From the NCBI GenBank assembly GCA_001931535.1, contig CP016211.1:13252377-13316376 (forward strand): 64,000 nucleotides of DNA, given 5' to 3'. The notes below the pieces were generated by a model, which was not told the origin of the DNA, made no database searches, and saw only the letters and a program-made list of their open reading frames with translations. The stretch is from Minicystis rosea (lineage in GTDB: Bacteria; Myxococcota_A; Polyangia; Polyangiales; Polyangiaceae). Below, piece after piece: positions 33,845 through 42,718 of the stretch; the stretch's first letter is position 1, and the number at the start of each line of letters is the position of its first letter. Position numbers and translations under genes: made by a program.

Positions 33845-35458
33845 GTGTCCGACCCTCTTCTCCATCGCGAAATCGCCCGCCGGAAGACTTTCGCGATCAT
33901 CTCTCACCCCGACGCCGGCAAGACCACGCTCACCGAAAAGCTCCTGCTTTACGGAGGCGCGATTCAGGCAGCCGGCGCCGTCAAGGCGAAGAAGGCCCGC
34001 GCGCACGCCGTCTCGGACTGGATGGAGATGGAGAAGGAGCGTGGAATCTCCATCGCCTCCTCCGTCCTCCAGTTCCCGTACAAGGGCAGGCTCTTGAGCT
34101 TGGTCGACACGCCCGGCCACGCCGACTTCAGCGAGGACACCTACCGCGCGCTGATGGCGACGGACGCGGCCATCATGCTGCTCGACAGCGCCAAGGGCGT
34201 CGAGCCGCAGACGAAGAAGCTCTTCCGCGTGTGCAAGATGCGCAAAATGCCCATCTTCACCTTCGTCAACAAGATGGACCGCCCCGGCCGCGATCCCTTC
34301 GAGCTCATCGGCGAGGTCGAGGAAGTGCTCGGCATCGGCGTCTATCCGGTCACCTGGCCCATCCAGTCCGGCGGCCGTTTCCTCGGCGTCTACCACCGCA
34401 TCACCAAGCAGGTCTTCCTCTTCCAGCAGGTCGCGCACGGCGCCGAGATCGCGCCCATGGAGGCCATGAGCCTCGACGCGCCGCACCTCGTCGAAGCGCT
34501 CGACGCCGAGGGCATCAAGCAGCTCAAGGAAGACATCGAGCTCATCGAGGCCGCCGGTGACGGGCTCGATCTGGAGAAGCTCGCGCGCGGCGAGGTGACG
34601 CCGATGTTCTTCGGCAGCGCCATCACCAACTTCGGCCTGCCGCAGCTCCTCGACTCGTTCATCGAGCTCATGCCCGCGCCCGCGCCGCGCAACAGCGATC
34701 GCGGCCCCATCCCTTCGGACGACGGCCGCTTCACCGCCTTCGTCTTCAAGATCCAGGCGAACATGGATCGCGCGCACCGCGATCGCATCGCCTTCTTCCG
34801 CGTCTGCTCCGGCCGTTACGAGCGCGGGATGAAGGTGCACCACACCCGCCTCGACCGCGACATCCGCCTCAACAACCCGGTGCAGTTCCTGGCGCAGGAG
34901 CGCACCCTCATCGAGGACGGCTACGCGGGCGACATCATCGGCGTCTTCGACCCCGGCATCTTCCTCATCGGCGACACCATCTGCGGGAGCACGCCCTACG
35001 TGCAATACGACCCGCTCCCGCAGTTCCCGCCCGAGCTCTTCGGCCGCATGGTGATGATCGATCCCCTGAAGCGGAAGCAGCTCAAGAAGGGCCTCGAGCA
35101 GCTCGCGCAGGAAGGCAGCGTGCAGCTCTTCAAGCCGCCGGAGGGCCGCGAAGGCGAGTCCATCCTCGGCGTCGTCGGCGAGCTCCAGTTCGACGTCATC
35201 AAGCACCGCCTCGGCGCCGAATACGGCGTCGACGTGCGCGTCGAGCAGCTCGGCTTCTCCATGGCCCGCTGGGTCGAAGGCGAAGCCGTGCCCCTCGCCG
35301 ATCTCGAGTCGCAGCTCTACGGCTACGGCGCCCTCGACGTCTACGGCAACGCCGTCGTCCTCTTCAAAGGCGAGTGGCAGCTCGAATCCTGCGCCCGCGC
35401 CTTCCCCCGCACCCGCTTCGTCGAGCTCGGCAACGCCGCCCCCAAGATCGAAGGCTGA
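33845..35458 (+). CDS. prfC: Peptide chain release factor 3
   Basis: 537 residues, about the usual RF3 length. GTG 33845 gives SDPLLHREIARRKTFAIISH. GTPase motifs: G1 HPDAGKTTLTEKLLLYGGAI, switch I ending RGISIASSV, G3 VDTPGHADFSEDTY and G4 FVNKMDRPGRDP. The RF3-specific WPIQSGGRFLGVYHR and the C-terminal LGVVGELQFDVIKHRL, VARW-like SMARWVEGE are present. RF3 recycles RF1/RF2 after peptide release. A strong hairpin follows about 90 bp downstream. Confidence 0.97.
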   Translation: MSDPLLHREIARRKTFAIISHPDAGKTTLTEKLLLYGGAIQAAGAVKAKKARAHAVSDWMEMEKERGISIASSVLQFPYKGRLLSLVDTPGHADFSEDTYRALMATDAAIMLLDSAKGVEPQTKKLFRVCKMRKMPIFTFVNKMDRPGRDPFELIGEVEEVLGIGVYPVTWPIQSGGRFLGVYHRITKQVFLFQQVAHGAEIAPMEAMSLDAPHLVEALDAEGIKQLKEDIELIEAAGDGLDLEKLARGEVTPMFFGSAITNFGLPQLLDSFIELMPAPAPRNSDRGPIPSDDGRFTAFVFKIQANMDRAHRDRIAFFRVCSGRYERGMKVHHTRLDRDIRLNNPVQFLAQERTLIEDGYAGDIIGVFDPGIFLIGDTICGSTPYVQYDPLPQFPPELFGRMVMIDPLKRKQLKKGLEQLAQEGSVQLFKPPEGREGESILGVVGELQFDVIKHRLGAEYGVDVRVEQLGFSMARWVEGEAVPLADLESQLYGYGALDVYGNAVVLFKGEWQLESCARAFPRTRFVELGNAAPKIEG

Positions 35459-35544
35459 ACATGTGACCGAGCGCGTCGCGCGGCGTCGGTCGTCCTCTCT
35501 ATCCGCGCGACGCTCTCTCGGTCACATCTCGACCCCCGAAAGGC

Positions 35545-35580
35545 CGACGGGGCGCTCCGAACCACGGAGCCGCCCCGTCG
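35545..35580 (+). terminator. Strong GC-rich hairpin downstream of prfC
   Basis: Arms CGACGGGGCG plus CTCCG pair with CGGAG plus CGCCCCGTCG around the loop AACCA, giving 15 bp with one unpaired C. No T run follows, as is common in GC-rich genomes. It lies between the convergent prfC and the hypothetical gene ending at 35804, and could stop transcription from both sides. Confidence 0.6.
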
Positions 35581-35779
35581 TCGAGCCCTGTCGCGCGCTC
35601 CGAACCACGCCGCCGCCCTTGGGGGAGGGCCATCGGCGTGGTCGAAACCAACGCGATCCTCCCTTCAATCCCCCTCCGCCGTGGTCCAGAGCGAGCGGCC
35701 TACCTTCGCCATACCCCCGCAGCGTGGTTCAGGCGCCGCGCATCCCGTCTCGATGAGCGCCGCCGCGTGGTTCCGAGGC
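35551..35779. repeat. Array of short motifs with exact 43-bp spacing
   Basis: ACCAC/ACCAA cores occur at 35561, 35604 and 35647, and the inverted core GTGGT at 35638, 35681, 35724 and 35767. Every step within a series is exactly 43 bp. Wider similarity around the cores is CTCCGAACCACG in the first series and CGTGGTTCNGAG/CGTGGTCCAGAG in the second. The two series meet head to head at 35638-35651. The rest of each unit is not conserved. This fills the convergent gap after prfC. Confidence 0.6.
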
Positions 35780-35803
35780 CGCGATGGAGGGTCGGTCACG
35801 TCT

Positions 35804-36565
35804 TCAGCCGTCCTTCGACGGCTCGGGGGTGTCCTTCGGATCCTTCTTCTCGCCTTCACCGGCGCCGCGCCGATCCGCTTTGCGTTCGGCTTCGTCGATG
35901 CGGCTGAGGAGCGCCTGCACCTTCTCGTCCTCGGTGCCGACCAGCTCCAGCACCGTGCGCACCGCGCTCACCGCGCGGATCCAGCGGTTGCGCGCCGCGA
36001 CCGCGTCGGAGGGCGCGGCGCCCTGCGGGCCCCCGAGGGCCGCGCGCTCGTCCTCGAGCTTGCCGAGCTTGGCCGCGAGGGTGGTCCATTCGTTGGTGGC
36101 GTCCCACAACGTGCCATCGAGCGTGGGAATCTCTTTCAGGAGCTCGATGTCCCCGGCGCCGAGGCGCGTCTTCAGCAGCTTGGCCTGGCCGGCCTCTTCT
36201 CGATAGGTCTTCTGCGTCGCCAAGAGCCCTTCGGGCAGCAAGGTTTTCTGGAGCGCGAGGAGCGCTTTGGCCCGCGCGGGATCCTGGGTCAGATAGGCGA
36301 GGGCCTGTAGGAGATGGAAGCAACCACGGAGCAGGTCGTCGTGCCGGACATCGATGGTCTTCTCCTGCTCTTGGATCTCGGCGAGGCGCGCGGACGGCGC
36401 GGCCGCCTGGGTCTGGAGGAGACCGCGATGCGAGGCATCGATTTGCGGGACGAGGGGCTCGACTTCCTTGATGGCCGCGAGGGCCTTTCGGTCGGGGCTG
36501 TTCTTGGTGGTCCACGACGTGGTGAGGCTGATCATCTCGCCGGTGGTGAGACGCTTGAGGGCCAT
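35804..36565 (-). CDS. Helical hypothetical protein
   Basis: 253 residues from ATG 36565 (MALKRLTTGEMISLTTSWTT). Almost entirely alpha-helical and rich in Leu, Ala, Glu and Lys, with no signal peptide or membrane segment: KTRLGAGDIELLKEIPTLDG, WIRAVSAVRTVLELVGTEDE. The last ~30 residues are charged and disordered (KADRRGAGEGEKKDPKD). It resembles small conserved proteins of unknown function common in myxobacterial genomes. It is convergent with prfC and divergent from the epimerase-like gene. No role can be assigned. Confidence 0.65.
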   Translation of the reverse strand: MALKRLTTGEMISLTTSWTTKNSPDRKALAAIKEVEPLVPQIDASHRGLLQTQAAAPSARLAEIQEQEKTIDVRHDDLLRGCFHLLQALAYLTQDPARAKALLALQKTLLPEGLLATQKTYREEAGQAKLLKTRLGAGDIELLKEIPTLDGTLWDATNEWTTLAAKLGKLEDERAALGGPQGAAPSDAVAARNRWIRAVSAVRTVLELVGTEDEKVQALLSRIDEAERKADRRGAGEGEKKDPKDTPEPSKDG

Positions 36566-36879
36566 ACCATCGCTCCTTGCGCGGGTTGGGTACGCAGCCC
36601 GAGCGCGCTCCCTCGGGCGGGTGGAAGCTAAGACGGGCCATTGGGCTCGTCCTTGGAGAGCAGGAAGTCGACGCGCCACTTCCCCACCATGAGACGCGCG
36701 CGCCGATGGGCTCGGGCCGGTGTGATGACACCTGCCACCATCCTCGAAGCCTTCCGCGAAGCGTCCCCCTTTCTCACAGCGAGCGCGCAAACCTCCAAAC
36801 CATTCTCACGGCGCCCCTTGCCGGCGCGCCCCGACTTCCACATCGTCGACCTCGGATCGCTCGGACCGTGGAGGGGCGC

Positions 36880-37764
36880 ATGGACGGAGAGCTGCCGAAG
36901 AAACGCATTCTGGTGGCGGGAGGCACCGGCCAGCTCGGCCGGCTCGTGGTCTCGGGGCTCCTCGAATCAGGGGCTCGGGTGCGCACGCTCTCCCGCCGCG
37001 CCGAGGAGACGGCCCTGTCCCTCCGCGCGCGCGGCGTCGACGTCCGCCTCGCCGACGCCACCGACAGCACGTACCTCGCCGGCGTCTGCGACGGTGTCGA
37101 CGTCGTCTGCTCCTGCCTCGGCGCCTCGGTGAGCATGGCGAGCCGCGAGCGGCGCGGCTTCAGCCAAATCGATCTCGTCGCCAACCAAAACCTGCTCGCC
37201 GAAGCCCGTCGCGCCGGCGTGCGCCGCTTCGTCTACGTCGGTGCCTTCGTGGGAAATGGCTGGTCCCACACCGCGTATTCGCGCGCCCATGAAGCCTTCG
37301 CCGAGGCCTTGAAGCAATCCGGCCTGCCCTACGCCGTCGTGCGCCCCACGGCGCTCTTCAGCGTCTTCGCCGAAATGATGCACACCGCCCGCCGCGCGCC
37401 CTTGCCGCTCATCGGATCCGGCGAGGCGCGCACCAACCCCATTCACGACGCCGACGTCGCGGCCCTCTGCCTCGAAGCCATCCGTTCGCCCGTGCCCGCG
37501 CTCGAGATCGACTGCGGCGGTGAGGAGATCCTCACCCGGCGCGCCCTCATGGAGGCTTGTTTCACCGTCCTCGGCAAGAAGCCCTGGTTGCTCCCCGTGC
37601 CCAAAGCCCTCATGGCCGGGGCCGCTCGGCTCGCGGGCCTCTTCAATCCTCGCCTGGGCGAGCTCCTCGCCTTCGCCGCCGCCGTGAGCACCCACGAATG
37701 CATCGCCCCCGCGCGCGGCCGCCACCGCCTCGCCGATTATCTCCGCGAGCGCGCCGCGGCGTAA
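36880..37764 (+). CDS. NAD(P)-binding atypical SDR / epimerase-like protein
   Basis: 294 residues from ATG 36880. The N-terminal Rossmann motif RILVAGGTGQLGRLVVSGLL (GGTGxLG) is followed by VRTLSRRAEETALSLRARGV, a DATDSTYLAGVCDGVDVVC segment and FVYVGAFVGNGWS. The classical Tyr-x3-Lys dyad of SDR enzymes is not obvious (AYSRAHEAFAEAL has Tyr but no Lys at +4), which fits NmrA/NDUFA9-type atypical members that may sense or bind NAD(P)H. The C-terminus has KKPWLLPVPKALMAGAARLA. Standalone gene; the pathway is unknown. Confidence 0.8.
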   Translation: MDGELPKKRILVAGGTGQLGRLVVSGLLESGARVRTLSRRAEETALSLRARGVDVRLADATDSTYLAGVCDGVDVVCSCLGASVSMASRERRGFSQIDLVANQNLLAEARRAGVRRFVYVGAFVGNGWSHTAYSRAHEAFAEALKQSGLPYAVVRPTALFSVFAEMMHTARRAPLPLIGSGEARTNPIHDADVAALCLEAIRSPVPALEIDCGGEEILTRRALMEACFTVLGKKPWLLPVPKALMAGAARLAGLFNPRLGELLAFAAAVSTHECIAPARGRHRLADYLRERAAA

Positions 37765-38014
37765 TCCATCCTCGACCCGCTCGTCATCGCACCACGGCGA
37801 GCCCCATTTCCCTCTCGCTCACCTCGTCAATCGCTCACGCGAGGCCGCGTGCCCAAAGCAAAGTGCCTTTGGAGGCATCCCTCTCCACGAAGTGCATGTC
37901 GCATTGCGCGACGAATTGCCGCCGATGACGCCCGTCGGCCACCTCGTGCGCGACCCCGAACGCGGCGCCGGGCGGTCGTGTTACCATCGATCCGACTTTT
38001 CGGAGGTTCTTCGC

Positions 38015-40159
38015 ATGTCCGATCGCCGTCCTTTCTCGTTCGCGCTTCTCCTCGCCCTCGGCGGCGCTGCCTTCGCCGCGGCCTGCGGTGGCAGCGGGGG
38101 CACGGGCAGCACCGGCCAAACCTTCACCACGGGCTCCGGCGGGCACGGCGGCTCCACCGGCCACGGCGGCGTCAGCGACGGCGGCTCTCTCCTCACCACC
38201 ACGGGCACCGGCCAGACGGCGACGCTCGCCATCACCCCGCAGGATCCGATTCTCGACGTCACCGGCTCGCCGGGCACGCTCCAGCTCTCGGCCGTGATGA
38301 GCGATGGCAGCGACCCCGGCAAAGTCACTTGGGACATCGGTGATGTCGTGGTGGGCACCGTCTCGCAAACGGGTGTCTTCACCTCACCCGGCTTCGTCTC
38401 CGGCGTCGCCCACGTCACCGCCAGCGCCCTCGGGCTCACGGCCACGACCAACATCACTGTGCGTGTCCACATCACGGACAACCCGGGCAACGTCTCGACC
38501 ACCGATCAAACCACGTTGCAGGCGGGCGGCGGCGCCGACGGGAGCTTCCGCTTCCTCTATCCTTATGACGGCACCGTCTTCCCTCGTGCGTTGCGCGCGC
38601 CCGAAATGCAGCTCGGGGGCACGGCCGCCGACGCCACGTACGTGAAGATCTCGTTCGGCAACTACCTCTACGAAGGCTACTTCGGCGCCTCGAATCCGGT
38701 GCGCGCCACGCTCCCGCAGGACGTGTGGAAGGGCCTGACCCAGAGCGCGCAGGGCACCGATCCCGTCAAGGTCGAGGTCACGAAGCTCTCGGGCGGGCAG
38801 GCCACCGGCCCCGTGAGCGAGACGTGGAAGGTCGCGCCCGGCTCGTTCAAAGGCATCATCTATTACAACACCTATCTCTCCAAGCTCACCAACACCGGCG
38901 CCGTCATGCGCGTGCGGCCCAACAAGGACGCCGAGGTCTTCATCGGCGGGTGCACCGTTTGCCACTCGGTGAGCGCCAATGGCAACGTCCTCGCCGCCGG
39001 CATCAATTGGACGGTGGACAACCCCCTCGACAGCGGCACCTTCGACATCGCCTCCGACGGCACGCAGACGTCGCGCTACACCGACTCCGACGGTCGCAAA
39101 TACGCCTTCGGCGCCCTCACGCCCAACGGCGATTTCCTCCTCGCGAGCGGCATCCCCGGGACGGGCAGCCCCATCCGCGGCCTCGCCGGCGCTTTCCCGT
39201 CACGGATTTACGACACGAAAACCGGCGCCCTCGTCTCCGCGCCCACGCTCGACGCGCTGGTCACCAACGCGCTCACGCCGGCCTTCTCGCCGGACGGCAA
39301 GAAGGTGGCTTTCAACCACTGGGATCAGGGCGGCGGCAAGACGCTCGGCGTGATGGACTTCGATGGATCGCAGTCCCCGCCCGTGTTCTCCAACCTGGCC
39401 ACGGTGGCCACGGCCACGCGCAGCATCGCCGGTTGGCCGAGCTTCCTCCCCGACACCGGCGCTGTCGTCTACCACGACGGCGACGCCTTCGACACCTCGG
39501 GCGGCAGCGGCGTGCCGCGTTATGCCGAGCTCCGCCTCGTCGACCTCGCCACGCAGAACGTCTCCACGCTGGGCGCGCTCAACGGCCGCCACCCGGACAA
39601 CACCTTCTATCTGCCCTATGGTGAAGGCGAGGAGGGGAATCTCGATTACGAGCCCACCGTGCTCCCCATCCCCGTCGGTGGTTATTACTGGGTCGTGTTC
39701 ACGAGCCGCCGCGCCTACGGCAACACCATCGCTGCGGGCGGCACGGTGCCCGGCGGCGACAACAAGTGGGGCTCGGTCGTCAACGGCGGTGAGGTGCCGA
39801 GCGTCCGCAAGAAGCTTTGGGTCGCCGCCATCGATCTCGATTACACCGGCAAGGTCGATCCCAGCCACCCCGCGTTCTACCTGGGTGAGCAGGAGCTCGA
39901 GGCCGGCAACATGCGCGCCTTCGTGTCGCTCGAGCCCTGCAAGTCCGATGGCAACACGTGCGAATCGGCGGCCGAGTGCTGCAATGGATTCTGCCGCCCG
40001 ACGGGGACGACGGATCCCGACGGCAACCCGATCACGGCTTGTGTCCCGCCGCCCGGCGGCTGCTCCAAGATCGATGAGGCCTGCACCACCGCGGCCGATT
40101 GCTGCGACACCAAAGCCACCTGCATCAACGGTCGTTGCGCGCTCCCGCCGCCGCAGTGA
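38015..40159 (+). CDS. Outer-surface lipoprotein with Ig-like, c-haem and beta-propeller-like regions and Cys-rich tail
   Basis: 714 residues from ATG 38015, after CGGAGG. Signal peptide and lipobox FALLLALGGAAFAAACGGSG, then a Gly/Ser/Thr-rich linker. Residues ~70-155 are a BIG2-like Ig domain (LQLSAVMSDGSDPGKVTWDI). A single haem-type motif GCTVCHSVSANG lies near residue 312. Next are WD40/PD40-like repeats (ALTPNGDFLLASG, AFSPDGKKVAFNHWDQGGGK). The C-terminus has two knottin-like blocks, CESAAECCNGFCRP and CTTAADCCDTKATCINGRC, a hallmark of myxobacterial surface proteins. It is probably a secreted, surface-anchored binding or electron-transfer protein; the exact role is unknown. Confidence 0.8.
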   Translation: MSDRRPFSFALLLALGGAAFAAACGGSGGTGSTGQTFTTGSGGHGGSTGHGGVSDGGSLLTTTGTGQTATLAITPQDPILDVTGSPGTLQLSAVMSDGSDPGKVTWDIGDVVVGTVSQTGVFTSPGFVSGVAHVTASALGLTATTNITVRVHITDNPGNVSTTDQTTLQAGGGADGSFRFLYPYDGTVFPRALRAPEMQLGGTAADATYVKISFGNYLYEGYFGASNPVRATLPQDVWKGLTQSAQGTDPVKVEVTKLSGGQATGPVSETWKVAPGSFKGIIYYNTYLSKLTNTGAVMRVRPNKDAEVFIGGCTVCHSVSANGNVLAAGINWTVDNPLDSGTFDIASDGTQTSRYTDSDGRKYAFGALTPNGDFLLASGIPGTGSPIRGLAGAFPSRIYDTKTGALVSAPTLDALVTNALTPAFSPDGKKVAFNHWDQGGGKTLGVMDFDGSQSPPVFSNLATVATATRSIAGWPSFLPDTGAVVYHDGDAFDTSGGSGVPRYAELRLVDLATQNVSTLGALNGRHPDNTFYLPYGEGEEGNLDYEPTVLPIPVGGYYWVVFTSRRAYGNTIAAGGTVPGGDNKWGSVVNGGEVPSVRKKLWVAAIDLDYTGKVDPSHPAFYLGEQELEAGNMRAFVSLEPCKSDGNTCESAAECCNGFCRPTGTTDPDGNPITACVPPPGGCSKIDEACTTAADCCDTKATCINGRCALPPPQ

Positions 40160-40235
40160 CCCGAACACAACACGAGCGCTCGGACGTCCGGGCGCTCGTC
40201 TTTGCACTCCTCTCGGCGCGCCGTAGGATGGCGCC

Positions 40236-40889
40236 GTGCATTCCCATCATGCATTTCTCCTCGGCTCGGTCGGAGCAACCCTCATCGCTTGTGCGCGGGG
40301 CGAAACGCTCGATCTCGGCCCCGGCGGCAATGACGGTAGGGGCGGCAGTGGGTCTCAGCCCAAGGGGGATTCGACATCTTCGTCAACGCAAGCATCGAGC
40401 AGCTCTTCCTCGGGCGCTCCGTCGAGCGCATCGAGCAGCTCTTCATCCAGCAGCGGCAGCCCAGCGTGTGATTTCACGGCCCCGACGGCCTGTTCCGACG
40501 GACAAGTGCTCCAAGCCATCGCCGGGGACGATGCCCATGACGTCCGCTCCGCGAGCGGCACCACGTCGAAGTGGTTCAAGATCTACGTCAAAGAGGTCGT
40601 GAGCAGCCTGTTCGATTATCCCCGTCTCAGTTACACGATCACGCTCACGTCCCCGCCCGACACCGCGTACGGCCTCTTCGTGTACACCGGCACCGAGTCG
40701 GTGGCGACGTGCTCCTCCGGGCTCAAACAGGGCTCGGGTGTCCCGCAGACGGTCAGCGACACTTGGGGTGATGCGCTGGGCGCCGACGACAGCACGTGGA
40801 TCACCGTCGAGGTGCGTTATCTGTCCGGCGACGCTTGCGGCCCCTCGGACGAATGGCGCCTTTCGGTCCGCGGGCACACGAACCCTTGA
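40236..40889 (+). CDS. Ser-rich lipoprotein
   Basis: 217 residues. MHSHHAFLLGSVGATLIACA gives a short signal and a lipobox Cys (LIAC). Residues ~35-75 are a low-complexity serine linker, typical of myxobacterial surface lipoproteins. The folded part (~75-217) has four Cys (ACDFTAPTACSDG, VATCSSG, DACGPS) that could form two disulfides, and a beta-sandwich look (LSYTITLTSPPDTAYGLFVY, ITVEVRYLSG), resembling pre-peptidase C-terminal-like domains. It follows the larger lipoprotein by 76 bp and may share its transcript. Function unknown. Confidence 0.7.
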   Translation: MHSHHAFLLGSVGATLIACARGETLDLGPGGNDGRGGSGSQPKGDSTSSSTQASSSSSSGAPSSASSSSSSSSGSPACDFTAPTACSDGQVLQAIAGDDAHDVRSASGTTSKWFKIYVKEVVSSLFDYPRLSYTITLTSPPDTAYGLFVYTGTESVATCSSGLKQGSGVPQTVSDTWGDALGADDSTWITVEVRYLSGDACGPSDEWRLSVRGHTNP

Positions 40890-40929
40890 GGATCGGTATC
40901 GCCGGAAGATCGGGAGTTGTCCCGCGCGG

Positions 40930-42336
40930 CTATTCGCCTCGGGCTCTCTCGATCAAATACTCCGCGGCGATGAGCTGACGCTCGAGATCCGAAATCTCCG
41001 GCAGGGCGGCGACGACGTCCGTGCCGCTCCGCGCGCGCTCGGCGTGGAGGATGTACTGGGCCGTGATCTGCGCTCGCTGCAGGTCGGTGAGCGGCTCTGC
41101 CGGCGGCGCCTGGAACAGCACGGCGCCGCCCTGGGCCGGCGCTGCGTGCACGAGCGCGTGCAAGCCGGCGACCGGCGCGACGACCGGGTCGAGGCTGGGC
41201 GCCGGCGGTGTGGCCCGCGGCGCGGTCTCCGACAGCGCGTGACCGAGGTGGGCCGCGCGCTGCACGCGCGCTGGCATGTTGGCCACACGCTCCGGGCAAA
41301 AGCGCTCCAGGATGGTGCGAAGGATGGCGGTGTGATCGAACGTCGTCTTGCACACGCCCCGGCGCGGCGCGAGCGGCGACACGACGATCGCGGGCACGCG
41401 CGGGCCGTACCACTCGAACGGCGCCGCATCGCCCGAAGGCACCGGCGACACGTGATCATGAAAGCCTCCGTGCTCGTCGTACACGATGAAGAAGAGCGTC
41501 GTCTCCCAATGCGGCGAGCCCCGGAGCGCGTCGTAGATCCGTTTGACGAGCCGCTGCCCATGCTCGATCGAGGTCGGTGGATGATCGTCGTTCGCGTGCT
41601 TCGTCGAGACGACCTTCATGTTCGGATCGATCCACGAGACCGCGGGCAGCCCCTCCTGACAATGCCTCTCGAAGTCGTCGTCGAAGGAGGAGAAGTGCTC
41701 CGCCGGCGTGAGGCGGTACTTGGCGTCGACGAGCGCGGGAATGGCAAAGTCGTGAGAATAGGATCGCCACGAGACGCCGGCCTCGTCGAGCTGGCGAAAG
41801 AAAGACTTCTTGAAGAAGAGGGGCACCGCCGGGCCGACGACGCCCTTGGACTCTCCACACAGCGAAAAGAGCCGATTGGGAAACGTCCAATTCGGCATCG
41901 AGCAGAACCACCGATCGCAGAGGGTGAACTCCCGCGCCAGGAAGTCGTACATCGGTACGTGCTTCTGGTTGTAATAGCCCATCACCACACCGGGTGTGGC
42001 GTGGCCCTCCTTCTCGTAATTCCGGACGAAGCCATCCATCGTCCAGGTCCCGTCGGCGCGCAGCGTGCCGAGCTGCTCGAGGACATCGGCATGCTCGTGA
42101 CGTGGGCCGGGCCGCACCGCGCGCACATCGGCGAGCACGCCGGTGAAGTCGTCCATGGGACGTACCCGCTGCGGGCCGCCGGCGGTTCCCGGATTCGTCT
42201 CCGCGCCGGTGAGGCCATCGACGTCGTCGCGGCCCTGCTCCAAAGACAGGTAGCCGAGCATGTGATCGAAGGATCGGTTTTCCATCATCAGCACGACGAT
42301 GTTGGTGACGCGCTTCAACTTCTCTTCGGGGCTCAT
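40930..42336 (-). CDS. Phospholipase C/acid phosphatase-type phosphoesterase
   Basis: 468 residues from ATG 42336 with GGAGG upstream. It matches the bacterial phosphatidylcholine-hydrolysing PLC/AcpA superfamily: IVVLMMENRSFDHMLGYLSL (metal and nucleophile region), CDRWFCSMPNWTFPNRLF, SWIDPNMKV, ANDDHPPTSIEHGQRLVKRI, and FFIVYDEHGGFHDHVSPV (metal site). There is no Tat or Sec signal at the N-terminus, which is unusual because most homologues are exported; either it acts in the cytoplasm or the signal lies outside the chosen start. The C-terminal ~80 residues are an extra helical tail. Convergent with the lipoprotein gene. Confidence 0.85.
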   Translation of the reverse strand: MSPEEKLKRVTNIVVLMMENRSFDHMLGYLSLEQGRDDVDGLTGAETNPGTAGGPQRVRPMDDFTGVLADVRAVRPGPRHEHADVLEQLGTLRADGTWTMDGFVRNYEKEGHATPGVVMGYYNQKHVPMYDFLAREFTLCDRWFCSMPNWTFPNRLFSLCGESKGVVGPAVPLFFKKSFFRQLDEAGVSWRSYSHDFAIPALVDAKYRLTPAEHFSSFDDDFERHCQEGLPAVSWIDPNMKVVSTKHANDDHPPTSIEHGQRLVKRIYDALRGSPHWETTLFFIVYDEHGGFHDHVSPVPSGDAAPFEWYGPRVPAIVVSPLAPRRGVCKTTFDHTAILRTILERFCPERVANMPARVQRAAHLGHALSETAPRATPPAPSLDPVVAPVAGLHALVHAAPAQGGAVLFQAPPAEPLTDLQRAQITAQYILHAERARSGTDVVAALPEISDLERQLIAAEYLIERARGE

Positions 42337-42385
42337 GGGACCTCCTCGGGGCGCTTCTCGCTCGATGCTACGCGACGGAGCGCGC

Positions 42386-42718
42386 TCACTTGCGCTTCAA
42401 TTCGAAAGACGTGATCAGGTTGTAGACGTGGGAGCGGGTCAGCCCGAGGCGCAGCGCAGCTTGGGTGACGTTCCACCCCACCCCCTCGAGCACCAAGCGC
42501 AGATACCGTGCTTGGAAACGTCTCGTGGCCTCCTGGAACGTGAGCGGCGCGCGATCGTGATCGCTCGTGGGCCCTCGGGCTCGAGGCACCGATCCTCCGT
42601 CGTCCTTCGCGTCGTCCTTCGTCGATCGTATTCGGGGCGTTGGGGATCGGTGGGGGCTCGCCGCGCGCTGACTGCTCTCACGTCTTCGGATTCCTCTCTG
42701 GCGGCGCGCCTCATTCAT
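42386..42718 (-). CDS. Small Fis-type helix-turn-helix protein
   Basis: 110 residues from ATG 42718. The last ~50 residues, FQEATRRFQARYLRLVLEGV, GWNVTQAALRLGLTRSHVYN, LITSFELKRK, are a textbook Fis-family HTH_8 module like the DNA-binding end of NtrC-type activators. The preceding ~55 residues are Arg-rich and disordered, without receiver or AAA+ domains. It is probably a small DNA-binding regulator; the target is unknown. It lies 49 bp downstream of the phospholipase gene start in the same direction, so it is transcribed first and may regulate or co-express with it. Confidence 0.65.
   Translation of the reverse strand: MNEARRQRGIRRRESSQRAASPHRSPTPRIRSTKDDAKDDGGSVPRARGPTSDHDRAPLTFQEATRRFQARYLRLVLEGVGWNVTQAALRLGLTRSHVYNLITSFELKRK

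Noticed and set aside
35551..35779. CRISPR array
   Set aside because: Spacing is regular, but the conserved cores are only ~10-13 bp, change orientation midway, and no cas genes are nearby.
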